Below are positions 16,439-25,368 of a DNA stretch of 64,000 nt, one piece after another. The position numbers and the translations under genes are program-made. This stretch comes from Paenibacillus tengchongensis (GTDB taxonomy: Bacteria; Bacillota; Bacilli; Paenibacillales; Paenibacillaceae). The notes under the pieces are model-generated. The model saw nothing but the letters and a program-made list of their open reading frames with translations, was not told where the DNA came from and searched no databases. Where the stretch lies: contig NZ_WACP01000006.1 of the NCBI RefSeq assembly GCF_008973665.1, forward strand, positions 1 to 64,000, read 5' to 3'. The stretch's first letter is position 1; the number at the start of each line of letters is the position of its first letter.

Positions 16439-18046
16439 TTAAAGCACGGCAGCGGCTTCCGCCACATACTCGCCCTTAATATACCAAGTCTTGGTGTCGG
16501 TAATCCGCACCTGTGCGAAGCTGCCGATCAGCTCCTTCGGCCCTTCGAAATGAACCAGCTGGTTGGCACGGGAACGGCCGGAGAGCACTTCGGAGTTATT
16601 CTTGCTCTCCCCCTCGACCAGCACCTCGACAACCTCACCAAGCATGCGGTCATTGCCGATCCGACTTTGCTCGCTGACCAGCTTGTTTAATCTCCGCAAC
16701 CGTTCACTCTTCACCTCATAGGGAACGTTATCCTCCATCCCTGCAGCCGGAGTTCCTTCACGCGGGGAGTAAATAAAGGTATAAGCCATATCATAGCCTA
16801 CTTCGCGGACAAGCGACAAGGTCTCTTCGAACTGCTCTTCGGTCTCTCCCGGGAAGCCGACAATGATGTCGGTAGTAAGCACGACGCCCGGCACGCTGGC
16901 CTTCAGCTTGCGCACCAGCTCCAGATAGGAATCACGCGTGTATTTGCGGCTCATCTTCTTGAGTACAGCCGTGCTGCCCGATTGGACCGGCAGATGGATA
17001 TGCTCCGTCAGATTGCCGCCCTTGCCCAAGACTTCGATTAATTTATCGTCGAAATCGCGCGGATGCGAGGTCATAAAGCGGATACGCGGGATATCGATCA
17101 GCCGCAGGTCATCCATCAAATCGCCGAACGTATAATCCTGATCCGTAAAATCCTTACCGTAAGCATTGACGTTCTGCCCGAGCAGGGTCACTTCTTTGAA
17201 CCCTTGCCGCGCGAGCTCCCGCACTTCGGCAATAACGTCCTCCGGACGGCGGCTGCGCTCCTTGCCCCGGGTATACGGAACGATGCAGTAGGTACAGAAT
17301 TTATCACAGCCGTACATGATGTTCACCCAGGCGCGCATTCCCTCCCGCTTCTTGGGGAGGTTCTCGATGATGTCGCCTTCCTTGGACCACACTTCAACTA
17401 CGAGCTCCTTGCTGAACAGCGCTTCTTGGACCAGATACGGCAGACGGTGGATATTGTGCGTACCAAAGATCATGTCGACAAAGCCGTGCTTGGCCATGAT
17501 CCGGTTCACCACGCCTTCCTCCTGGGACATGCAGCCGCACACCCCCAGCAGCAGCCCCGGCTTTTCCAGCTTCAGATTCTTGAGATGGCCCAGCTCACCG
17601 AACACTTTATCTTCGGCATTCTCGCGGATGGCGCAAGTATTGAGCAGAATAATATCCGCTTCGCTGCGCTCTTCAGCCGGCAAATAACCCATCTGCTCCA
17701 ATAGCCCTTTCATCGTCTCAGTGTCATGCTCGTTCATCTGGCAGCCGTAGGTCGCGATGTGATAATAATGCTGCTTGCCGCGGTTCATTTCCCGGAAATC
17801 CGCCAGCATATGCGCAGTTTCGTCACTGTCGAAGTCAATGACTTCGGCGTTCTGCTTGCCCCGGCGTTTGCCTTCTTTATAATCGGGGTTGGAATTGATC
17901 TGTACAGTGCGGCCTTTGATTCTGTATGTGGTTTTGCCTTCCTCTTCACTGATGAGCTTGGCATCGGAGAAATCGAAATACTTGGAGTAATCCTTATGGC
18001 CACTCTGGCCGGATGTTAAGTCCGGTGAGTTATGCTCTTTTGTCAT
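16439..18046 (-). CDS. miaB: tRNA-2-methylthio-N6-dimethylallyladenosine synthase
   Basis: A 535-aa radical-SAM methylthiotransferase that adds the 2-methylthio group to i6A37 of tRNAs reading UNN codons. Three N-terminal cluster cysteines lie in [17 protein letters not shown] and GVCGCMSQ. The radical-SAM CxxxCxxC is CDKFCTYC, and a TRAM domain closes the protein. ATG 18046 has AAGGA 9 nt upstream and gives the usual length; the longer frame to 18097 is not needed. The long polar N-terminus before the MTTase domain is normal for Bacillota MiaB. It is cotranscribed with ricA. Confidence 0.95.
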   Translation of the reverse strand: MTKEHNSPDLTSGQSGHKDYSKYFDFSDAKLISEEEGKTTYRIKGRTVQINSNPDYKEGKRRGKQNAEVIDFDSDETAHMLADFREMNRGKQHYYHIATYGCQMNEHDTETMKGLLEQMGYLPAEERSEADIILLNTCAIRENAEDKVFGELGHLKNLKLEKPGLLLGVCGCMSQEEGVVNRIMAKHGFVDMIFGTHNIHRLPYLVQEALFSKELVVEVWSKEGDIIENLPKKREGMRAWVNIMYGCDKFCTYCIVPYTRGKERSRRPEDVIAEVRELARQGFKEVTLLGQNVNAYGKDFTDQDYTFGDLMDDLRLIDIPRIRFMTSHPRDFDDKLIEVLGKGGNLTEHIHLPVQSGSTAVLKKMSRKYTRDSYLELVRKLKASVPGVVLTTDIIVGFPGETEEQFEETLSLVREVGYDMAYTFIYSPREGTPAAGMEDNVPYEVKSERLRRLNKLVSEQSRIGNDRMLGEVVEVLVEGESKNNSEVLSGRSRANQLVHFEGPKELIGSFAQVRITDTKTWYIKGEYVAEAAAVL

Positions 18047-18173
18047 GAAGTTCAGTCCTTTACAAGCATAATTAGTAATCTCACAGAAAAGCATCAATAT
18101 AAAATTATATCATATATATAAGGTTCATTCCATTATTCGCCGGGCCAGCGTAGCTTTACCGTAAAAGCGGTGT

Positions 18174-18201
18174 AAAAGAAAAACGCCCGGGGAAGCCCCG
18201 G
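18174..18201 (-). terminator. minus-strand terminator upstream of miaB with no assigned gene in front
   Basis: CCGGGG-AAG-CCCCGG (18187-18201) is followed on the minus strand by GCGTTTTTCTTTT. It therefore ends a minus-strand transcript that begins in 18206-18500, where no annotated gene lies. It also separates that transcript from miaB. Confidence 0.7.
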
Positions 18202-18232
18202 ACGCAAACCAGATTAAATGTATGATATAAAT

Positions 18233-18382
18233 TTAACGCTGAAGTGTAAAATTCACATAGAGCATTTCCATTTGACTGCTGCGGATTTCCGGCTTAATGT
18301 CCGGTTTGCGGTGGTCGGGCTGGCAGAGTTCCGGCTTACGGAGCTCCTGATTTCGGATGGCCAGGCAAAAAAAGATTCTCAT
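18233..18382 (-). other. candidate 49-codon ORF or small RNA locus
   Basis: This is the only sizeable ORF between the orphan terminator (18174-18201) and the divergent promoter (18514). It starts ATG AGA ATC and ends CGT TAA. The ATG overlaps the stop of a nine-codon ORF (ATGA). Its only GGGAG lies too far upstream (about 14 nt) for a good binding site. The product would be charged and Pro-rich without recognisable motifs. A non-coding transcript is equally likely. Confidence 0.2.
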
Positions 18383-18513
18383 TGCTGTATTTCACGCTCC
18401 CAGATCATGTTATGCAAACTCATTCTACCAAGCGTGCGTTACACAATCGTTACAGATTTCTACAAAAATCCACATTTTACGCGTTTTTGCGTTCCGTTTC
18501 TGGGGATTGTTGC

Positions 18514-18525
18514 TATAATTATAAT
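18514..18525 (+). promoter_or_regulatory. -10 region of the hydrolase-SARP fusion gene
   Basis: Two back-to-back TATAAT hexamers (18514-18519, 18520-18525) lie 33-44 bp before the ATG at 18558. A TTCCGT 16 bp upstream of the first is a weak -35 candidate. Confidence 0.5.
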
Positions 18526-18557
18526 ACTATCTTGATTCTAGCGAAGGGGTACCTTGG

Positions 18558-20162
18558 ATGCCTTATTTCATAAACAACAACATGAAAATACATTATGAAT
18601 ACGAACCCGCCCTCCATGGCGGTCCGCATACAGAAACGCTCTTGCTGATTCACGGCATCGGCTTTGACCTGCGCTGCTGGGACCGGATCGTGCCGGCGAT
18701 GCTGGAGCATTACCATGTGCTCCGCTATGATTTCCGCGGACACGGGTTCAGCGAGAAAGGGGCCGAGGAATTGCATCATCCCGCTGCAGCCATGGTCGGC
18801 GATATCCACGCGCTGCTGGAGCATCTGCAAATCGCAAATGTCCATTTGATCGGACATGGAGCAGGCAGCATACTCGCGCTGTATTTCTCGCGGGCATACC
18901 CCCGGCGTGCCGAAACGACGGTGCTGCTGTCTCTGCCGCTGTACCATTCCGCCGAGACGGCGAACAAATATTCAACCTACCGCCAGGATCTCATGAAACA
19001 GCATTCCATGCGTGCACTAGCCGAGCATGTACTGGGCAATGCCACGCTGTTCAAGCCGGGCTCTGCCGAAATGGAGGCGCTGCACGCCAGCTTCGCCCGC
19101 GTTCCGCTGGATGTGTACACTGAGTTGCTGATTTTCTTTAATTCGGCCCACAGCGAGATTATGGATATGTTCAAGCAGCATCAGGTTCCTGCACTGATCC
19201 TGACCGGAGAGCATGATCCGATGTATCCGCCCTATCTGTCAAGCCTTATTGCTTCGTCTAATCCGCTGTGCCGGTACCGGATGATATACAATTCGTCCAA
19301 TATGGTATTTTATGACCAGCCGGAAGAAACATTCCAGCAGATTAAAGCTTTTATAGACACGCGCTCGCAAACCCAGCAGTCGCTTGATCCGCTCCTGCAT
19401 CAGCTGCATGCTGATTTCTTTACCATATTAAATTCGAATCCGGTTGCGCACGGCCAAACGGGTAGTCCCCTCTTGAAGGTGCAGCTGCTCAACCGGTTTG
19501 AGGTCACTGTCGGTGAACTGCCGGTGAACAGCGGCTGGGGCCGGCGGAATGCCAGAGAGCTGCTGATTTACCTGTTGCTTAACCCGAGTGCCGACAGGGA
19601 CCGGCTTTGCGGGGAGCTGTGGAGCGACATGGACATACTCAAGGCCCGGGGCCAATTGCGGGTCTGTCTGACCCATCTGAAGCAACTTCTGAACAATGAG
19701 GAAACGGGGCTAATATACAGTGACAAGCAGCAGATTAAGCTGCAGAGTGAGGCAGAGTGTGACTTATTGCGTTTATTGGCGGATATCAGGAAGGCTAATG
19801 AGGAAAAAGACGTGGACAGCAAAATGGCGCTGATCGATTCGGTCTTTTGGCAAATTGAAGGGGACATCTTCTGCAACCTGGACCAGGACTGGAACATGAA
19901 TCTGCGTTACAAAACCGAAATCGAGCTGATTGCGCTGGCCAATTATCAGGCCGAAGTTCTCGCCTCACGCCACAATATCCCCGGCGCGATCGCTTATCTG
20001 AAGTATGTTCTGCTGTTCAACGAGGAAGAATTCGGCGTCTACGAGCAAATCGCGAATCTCTATGAACGCAACGGCCAGTCGCTGGAAGCGCAGAAATGGC
20101 GGTCTGAGGCGGAGAAGCGGCAGCGCAGCCTGGCCGGAGAAGGCCGGGCCCGCCGCCGCTGA
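18558..20162 (+). CDS. inactivated alpha/beta-hydrolase fold fused to SARP-like regulator (wHTH + BTAD)
   Basis: A 534-aa protein with two parts. Residues 1-270 follow the alpha/beta-hydrolase pattern (LLLIHGIGFD, YDFRGHGFS, LTGEHDPMYPP). The nucleophile elbow, however, reads GHGAG with Gly101 in place of Ser, and the segment that should hold the catalytic His reads SSNMVFYDQPEE (246-257) with no His. D220 remains. Residues about 305-395 form an OmpR-like winged helix (GRRNARELLIYLLL, LCGELWSD, LRVCLTHLKQLL) and about 400-520 a TPR-like BTAD, as in SARP regulators. The likely role is a transcription factor whose dead hydrolase domain senses a small molecule. AAGGGG precedes the ATG. It converges on the ketosynthase gene with 4 nt between stops. 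Confidence 0.75.
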   Translation: MPYFINNNMKIHYEYEPALHGGPHTETLLLIHGIGFDLRCWDRIVPAMLEHYHVLRYDFRGHGFSEKGAEELHHPAAAMVGDIHALLEHLQIANVHLIGHGAGSILALYFSRAYPRRAETTVLLSLPLYHSAETANKYSTYRQDLMKQHSMRALAEHVLGNATLFKPGSAEMEALHASFARVPLDVYTELLIFFNSAHSEIMDMFKQHQVPALILTGEHDPMYPPYLSSLIASSNPLCRYRMIYNSSNMVFYDQPEETFQQIKAFIDTRSQTQQSLDPLLHQLHADFFTILNSNPVAHGQTGSPLLKVQLLNRFEVTVGELPVNSGWGRRNARELLIYLLLNPSADRDRLCGELWSDMDILKARGQLRVCLTHLKQLLNNEETGLIYSDKQQIKLQSEAECDLLRLLADIRKANEEKDVDSKMALIDSVFWQIEGDIFCNLDQDWNMNLRYKTEIELIALANYQAEVLASRHNIPGAIAYLKYVLLFNEEEFGVYEQIANLYERNGQSLEAQKWRSEAEKRQRSLAGEGRARRR

Positions 20163-20166
20163 ACAC

Positions 20167-21357
20167 CTACTCTTTCATTAAATAGACACAGGCATTATTG
20201 CCACCGTACCCGTGGCTGGTTATCAGTACTTCTTTGTTCTTCAGCGGTACCGGTCCGGTAATCAGCGGTAAATGCTCATAGCCGTATTGATCGGTACGAA
20301 TGGTACGGGGAATAAACGAAGCGCGGAAGCCAAGCATTGAAGCGATGATCTGCGCCAGTCCGCTGACGCTGAAAGGATGGCCGATCAGCCCCTTAATCGA
20401 GGTCAGCGGCACCCCGTGCCCGAACAAATCACGGGAGACGATATCTTCAATCCGGTCATTGGCCTCATATCCGAGCGCCTGGCTGTTATAATAATCGGGA
20501 ATCCTTCCGTCCAGAACGGCGCTGGCCGCCTGCTTCATCCGCTGACCACTGAGGTCCTGGCCATTGACGGATACCCCGTCGTTGTTGGAGGCCACCTTGT
20601 CGATATAACCATAGATTTCGGCGTGGCGGGCAAGAGCATGCTCTTCCGTCTCCAGAATCAGTGTTGCAGCACCCTCGGACAAAATAAAGCCCTTGCTGTG
20701 TTTGCTGAACGGCGCGCCGGCCGCCTCGGGTCCCTGGTCGAAAGGCAGTCCCTTGATTTTGCCGAAGCCGAAGACTGTAGCTTTATTGTTGCTGCTGTCA
20801 GAGGCGCCGACGATTGCCGTGTCGATGACACCGTTTTGCAGATACATGATGGCATCCTCCATGGCCTCAATCCCGGCTGTACAGCCGGTCGTAACCGTCT
20901 TGGTACGGCCCGTCAACCCGAAGTGGCTGGACACCGCCGAAGCAAGGGTATGATTATGTACCAGTCCGCAGCAATACACAGGCAGTCTCCGGAAATCATC
21001 CTTACCAATGATGCCCAGAATATCCTCCAGCGAAGTAATGCCACCCATGGTTGTACCAAAAAACACGCCCGTCCTGTCCGCCAAATCGGTTACAGGCAGC
21101 TTGGCATGTTCAATGGCTTCGCTTACCGTCAGAATCGCCAGCTTGGCGATCCGCGGCAGCACGCGGTATTCCCTGCCGTCCAGCTCCCCTAACCCCCCGT
21201 TAATCTCCCCGAACAACAAGGGTTCACCGTATGGAGAGAGCTCACTTCTCGTTACAAAATGATAATCGCCGCTGATCAAATGGTGCTGGAAATCTGTATT
21301 ATTCTCCCCGCCTGGAACCTTGATGCCGAAACCGGTAACTGCAACGCGCTTCTTCAT
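20167..21357 (-). CDS. stand-alone beta-ketoacyl synthase-like protein with C-Q-H active site
   Basis: A 396-aa thiolase-fold protein of the KAS I/II (FabF) class. The start at 21357 is favoured by GGAG upstream. The nucleophile C159 sits in TTGCTAGIEA, K322 and H327 in SIKGLIGHPFS. The first active-site His, expected in NAHGTGT, is replaced: the stretch reads NSQALGYEAND, placing Gln293 there. FabF needs both His for malonyl-ACP decarboxylation, so this protein may transfer or prime acyl groups rather than elongate, or use another mechanism. No ACP, ketoreductase or acyltransferase gene is adjacent. An Sfp-type PPTase lies 37 kb away. It is convergent with the hydrolase-SARP gene. Confidence 0.8.
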   Translation of the reverse strand: MKKRVAVTGFGIKVPGGENNTDFQHHLISGDYHFVTRSELSPYGEPLLFGEINGGLGELDGREYRVLPRIAKLAILTVSEAIEHAKLPVTDLADRTGVFFGTTMGGITSLEDILGIIGKDDFRRLPVYCCGLVHNHTLASAVSSHFGLTGRTKTVTTGCTAGIEAMEDAIMYLQNGVIDTAIVGASDSSNNKATVFGFGKIKGLPFDQGPEAAGAPFSKHSKGFILSEGAATLILETEEHALARHAEIYGYIDKVASNNDGVSVNGQDLSGQRMKQAASAVLDGRIPDYYNSQALGYEANDRIEDIVSRDLFGHGVPLTSIKGLIGHPFSVSGLAQIIASMLGFRASFIPRTIRTDQYGYEHLPLITGPVPLKNKEVLITSHGYGGNNACVYLMKE

Positions 21358-21561
21358 AATGCTCCATCCTTCTTTCACCGTTTGGTATACCATTCACGAG
21401 AAATGCCGTATGTAGATTACGATTGACCTATTACTCCTTTCCTATAAATCACTATTCTAATCCTAGTATATCTTTAAAATTGGTACTGCGGTATATCTGG
21501 AGAAGCCTGGTTTACGACTTTTTACCTGTGCTTGAAATGCTGTTAAATACCCTGGTGAACC

Positions 21562-21615
21562 AAAAAAGCCGGGCAGCGAGTCCCCAATCACGGAGAATCA
21601 CTGCCCGGCTTTTTT
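21562..21615. terminator. bidirectional terminator after rhaD
   Basis: AAAAAAGCCGGGCAG and CTGCCCGGCTTTTTT (about 21562-21615) form a long perfect stem with A/T tracts on both sides. It closes the rhamnose operon on the minus strand. Confidence 0.9.
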
Positions 21616-21634
21616 TCTGCAGGACTTTATGGAA

Positions 21635-22480
21635 TTATACCTCTAAAATACCCGCTTTCGGGGTAACACGGAAGGCCTGGGCCAAATCGGCCAGCTGCCG
21701 GTCCGTAATCTTCTGCTTGATCTCTCTGCCGCCGATCAGATTGTAGACAATTGCCGCTTTCTCAATCGTCTCCACAAGACCGAAGGTAGCGTCCATCGTT
21801 GCTCCGGTAACGAAAATACCGTGCTGCGGCCATACGACCACGCGGTAATCCTTCATTTTGTCTGCTGTGGCGCGGCCGATGTCGCTGCTGCCCGGTACCA
21901 TCCACGGAATGACGCCCACGCCGTCCGGGAAGACCACGAGGCATTCGGTACACATCTCCCATAGGGTCTTCGTGAACTGAAGCTCGTTGAGATCATGCGT
22001 AAAGGTCATGGCAATAACATTGGTTGCATGGGTATGCAGAACGATCCGGTGCGTAGAATCCACCTTAAGACGCTCAATGTGGCTCATGAAATGCGAAGCC
22101 AGCTCGCTTGTCGGCACTGCGCCGTTACGCAGCCCCCAGAGTACTTCTACACTTTCGCCGCTTGCGCTGACGCGAAGTACGCCCAGGTTCGCTTCGGGGT
22201 CCTTGATCACATTGCGGAAATACTTGCCGGAGCCGGTTACGATGAAGTATTTACCGGCCAGCTCCGTTACCGGAAAGGTCAGGTTGATGACCCGCTGTGC
22301 TTCACGGATGTCGATATATTTAGCCACTTCGGCTTCATCCAGCAAATAGCTGATGTTGCCGCCGTTCAGTTCGTCCCAGCCGAGCGACCACATATGATGG
22401 GTAATTTCGGACATTTCCTCAATAAATGGCGCTGCTGTGCCGCCGATATAGCCGGCTGAAGCCGTATAGGATGTGCTCAT
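21635..22480 (-). CDS. rhaD: L-rhamnulose-1-phosphate aldolase
   Basis: A 281-aa class II aldolase that splits L-rhamnulose-1-phosphate into DHAP and L-lactaldehyde. The zinc site HTHATN and the NGGNISY substrate loop are visible, and [10 protein letters not shown] carries a third conserved His. Length matches E. coli RhaD (274 aa). It is the last gene of the fucO-rhaB-rhaA-rhaD unit, 51 nt after rhaA and followed by a strong terminator. Confidence 0.93.
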   Translation of the reverse strand: MSTSYTASAGYIGGTAAPFIEEMSEITHHMWSLGWDELNGGNISYLLDEAEVAKYIDIREAQRVINLTFPVTELAGKYFIVTGSGKYFRNVIKDPEANLGVLRVSASGESVEVLWGLRNGAVPTSELASHFMSHIERLKVDSTHRIVLHTHATNVIAMTFTHDLNELQFTKTLWEMCTECLVVFPDGVGVIPWMVPGSSDIGRATADKMKDYRVVVWPQHGIFVTGATMDATFGLVETIEKAAIVYNLIGGREIKQKITDRQLADLAQAFRVTPKAGILEV

Positions 22481-22531
22481 AGGTTTTCTCTCCTTTAGAT
22501 GTCCCTGGTTATGATGTTCCCGCTTTTAGGC

Positions 22532-23788
22532 TTATCTCGCAGCCAGCACTTCTTGTTCGTAGGTCTTCACTTCTGCCAGCCACTGCTCCCGGACAGGAAC
22601 ATTCTGGGTGGCGCAATAGTAATCCCATACCGCACCGAACGGATACGATTTGAATTCTTCGACAAGGGCCAGACGTGAAGTATAATCCCCGGCCAACTCA
22701 ATCGCCTTCAGCTCGGCTACCGGTTCAAGCATAGCGCGCAGCAGCGCCTTGATCGTGTTGCGGGTGCCGATAACCCAGGCGGCTACATGGTTAATGCTGC
22801 CGTCAAAGAAGTCCAGGCCGATATTGGTGCGCGGCAGCAGATCGCCGCGGACGAGTTCACGGGCAATTTCCAGCAGCTCATCGTCCATCGTTACGACATG
22901 GTCGCTGTCCCAGCGGACCGGACGGCTGACATGCAGCAGCAGCTGCTCGCTGAACATCAGAATGGAGGACAGCTTGTTCGAGATCACTTCTGTCGGATGG
23001 AAATGTCCGGCATCCAGGCAGATGGCTTTGCCGCGGGTCAGTCCATAGCCCATATAGAATTCATGCGAGCCAACGACATAGCTCTCGGAGCCGATGCCGA
23101 ACAGTTTGCTCTCTACAGCGTCGATATTGTACTGCGGATCAATTTCTTCACTGAATACTTCATCCAGTGCTTCCTTCAGCCGCACGCGCGGCGCCAGGCG
23201 GTCCACCGGCGTATCTTTGTAGCCGTCCGGTACCCAGAAGTTGGTCACGCACGGTTGGCCCAGTTCACGGCCAAATGATTCGGCGATTTTGCGGGATGCC
23301 TTGCAGTGCTTGATCCAGAAGCTGCGGATTTCATCGTCGGCATGGCTCAGGGTGAAGCCGTCAGCCGCTTTCGGATGGGAGAAGCAGGTCGGATTGAAAT
23401 CCAGTCCCAGCCCCTGCTCTTTGGCCCATTCTACCCAATTGGCAAAATGACGCGGCTGCAGCTCATCCAGATCGACCTGTTCGTCGGTATCGGCATAAAT
23501 CGCATGCAGATTCACTTTATGCTTGCCCGGAATCAGCGCCAGCGCCTTCTCCAGGTCGCGGCGCAGCTCATCCGGCGTTCCGGCGCGGCCCGGATAACTT
23601 CCGGTTACGGCGATACCGCCGCTCAGCTCTTTGTTTTTAAACAGGAAGCCTTGTACATCGTCGCCCTGCCAGCAATGCAGGGAAATTTTGATTTGTGCCA
23701 GCTTCTCCAGCACCTCGTCCACATTGATGCCATGGGCTGCGTATAATTTCTTCGCTTCGTTGTAACTGTTGATGATGCTCTGATCCAT
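22532..23788 (-). CDS. rhaA: L-rhamnose isomerase
   Basis: A 418-aa protein that interconverts L-rhamnose and L-rhamnulose. [11 protein letters not shown] near the N-terminus, [11 protein letters not shown] in the middle, and [13 protein letters not shown] plus RWDSDHVV in the second half are typical TIM-barrel metal-site motifs of RhaA, and length equals that of E. coli RhaA (419 aa). It lies 92 nt after rhaB and 51 nt before rhaD in the rhamnose operon. Confidence 0.95.
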   Translation of the reverse strand: MDQSIINSYNEAKKLYAAHGINVDEVLEKLAQIKISLHCWQGDDVQGFLFKNKELSGGIAVTGSYPGRAGTPDELRRDLEKALALIPGKHKVNLHAIYADTDEQVDLDELQPRHFANWVEWAKEQGLGLDFNPTCFSHPKAADGFTLSHADDEIRSFWIKHCKASRKIAESFGRELGQPCVTNFWVPDGYKDTPVDRLAPRVRLKEALDEVFSEEIDPQYNIDAVESKLFGIGSESYVVGSHEFYMGYGLTRGKAICLDAGHFHPTEVISNKLSSILMFSEQLLLHVSRPVRWDSDHVVTMDDELLEIARELVRGDLLPRTNIGLDFFDGSINHVAAWVIGTRNTIKALLRAMLEPVAELKAIELAGDYTSRLALVEEFKSYPFGAVWDYYCATQNVPVREQWLAEVKTYEQEVLAAR

Positions 23789-23880
23789 GCTGCTGACCTC
23801 CTAAAAGTATTGTGAGTGAGCATCTGCTCCTGAATTGCTGCGGCAGACCAGCTAAGTGGCAATAATCCAATTAGATGATT

Positions 23881-25341
23881 CTAACCCAGTGCTGCATTCA
23901 GCTCTTGCCAACGCCGCAGCACGTTATCAAGCTGCGGCACAGGCCGGGGCTGATACGAGGCGATCTCAAAGGAGCTCCCGATCAGCGCCCGCGCTTCACG
24001 GATACCGGCAACCTCGCCCGCCTGAATGAGCTGGACGGCGAGATTGCCGATGGCCGTGGCCTCGGTCGGCCCCGCCTGCACCTCACGGCCGATCATATCG
24101 GCGGTGAGCTGGTTCAGCAGCGCGTTGTTCGCGCCGCCGCCGACAATCTTCAGCACTTCGAACTTCGTGCCGGTCAATGCCTCAAGCTCCTCCAGATAGC
24201 TGCGGTAAGACAACGCCAAGCTGTCAAAGATGCAGCGGGCGAGCTCGCCCGGCGACTCCGGCACCGGCTGCCCGCTCTCTCTGCAGGCAGCGCGGATCTC
24301 TTCGATCATGTTGGCCGGATTCATAAACCGCGGATGATTGCAGGGAATCAGGCTGCGGAAGGGCTCGGCCTTCCCGGCCAGCTCCGCCAGCTCGGCGAAG
24401 CTGTGCTTGGCGCCGTCCAGGCGGCGGACCTCCTGAATCAGCCACAAGCCCATGATGTTCTTCAGGAAGCGGTACGTGCCGTAAGCTCCCCACTCGTTCG
24501 TATAATTCGCTGCCATCGCCTGTGCGTTATTAAGCGGCTCGGTAAGCTCCGCACCGAGCAATGACCAGGTGCCGCTGCTGATGTAGGCAGCGCTGCGTCC
24601 CTCTTCCAGCGGTACGCCGAGCACCGCGGCGGCGGTGTCATGCGTCGGAGCGCAGATTAGCTCGCATTCCGGAAGATCGTACTGCGACATCAGTTCCGCG
24701 CTGACCGTACCCAGCACTTCACCCGGTTCGGTGAGTGCGGCGAACTGTTCTCTGCGCAGTCCGAGCAGAGCCAGCAGTTCCTCGTCGAATTCACGGGTCT
24801 GCAGGTTGAGCATCTGCATTGTGGACGCATTGGTCACCTCGTTGATCTGCCGGCCGCACAGCCGGTAATACAGATAGTCGGGGACCATCAGTATCCGGTG
24901 CGCACGGGCAAGCTCTGCAGAGTCATGGGCATACAGCTGGTACAGCGTATTGAAATTCAGCTGCTGGATGCCAGTCTTGGCATAGACCGTCTCCGGTGAA
25001 ATGCTGGCGGCTACCTGCTCCATCACGCCGTCCGTACGGCTGTCGCGGTAAGCGTAGACTTCCTGGAGCCGCTCGCCCGCTTCGTCAAGAAGCACATAAT
25101 CTACGGCCCAGGTATCGATGCCGAGCGTACATCGGGTGATGCCCCCGGCCTTGGCCTTCTGGAGCCCGGCGATAATCTGCTCAAACAGCTCATCGATATC
25201 CCAGAAGCAGGAGCCGTTTCGTTCAGTAAAGCCGTTGGCGAACCGGTGAAGCTCATCCAGCCGGAGAGTCCCGTCCTTGATGGTTCCGAGCACAAGCCGC
25301 CCGCTGGAGGCGCCGATATCAACGGCGATATGATTGCGCAT
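23881..25341 (-). CDS. rhaB: rhamnulokinase
   Basis: A 486-aa FGGY-family sugar kinase that phosphorylates L-rhamnulose at O-1. The N-terminal phosphate-binding loop DIGASSGRLVLG, the IDTWAVDYVLLD substrate strand and the GGGANNALLNQ ATP-binding motif are in place, and length is near that of E. coli RhaB (489 aa). ATG 25341 has AAAGGAG upstream. It lies 27 nt after the dehydrogenase gene, in the order of pathway use. Confidence 0.93.
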   Translation of the reverse strand: MRNHIAVDIGASSGRLVLGTIKDGTLRLDELHRFANGFTERNGSCFWDIDELFEQIIAGLQKAKAGGITRCTLGIDTWAVDYVLLDEAGERLQEVYAYRDSRTDGVMEQVAASISPETVYAKTGIQQLNFNTLYQLYAHDSAELARAHRILMVPDYLYYRLCGRQINEVTNASTMQMLNLQTREFDEELLALLGLRREQFAALTEPGEVLGTVSAELMSQYDLPECELICAPTHDTAAAVLGVPLEEGRSAAYISSGTWSLLGAELTEPLNNAQAMAANYTNEWGAYGTYRFLKNIMGLWLIQEVRRLDGAKHSFAELAELAGKAEPFRSLIPCNHPRFMNPANMIEEIRAACRESGQPVPESPGELARCIFDSLALSYRSYLEELEALTGTKFEVLKIVGGGANNALLNQLTADMIGREVQAGPTEATAIGNLAVQLIQAGEVAGIREARALIGSSFEIASYQPRPVPQLDNVLRRWQELNAALG

Positions 25342-25368
25342 GGGGAATCTCCTTTACTGCGTAATTAG

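Noticed and set aside
18218..18535. A 105-codon plus-strand frame before the hydrolase-SARP gene
   Set aside because: It has no ribosome binding site, runs through the promoter region and ends with a run of Ile from the AT-rich -10 sequence. A minus-strand transcript is better supported here.
20167..21357. Beginning of a polyketide or fatty-acid cluster around the ketosynthase
   Set aside because: Neighbours are a regulator fusion and the rhamnose operon; no ACP, KR, AT or thioesterase genes were found.
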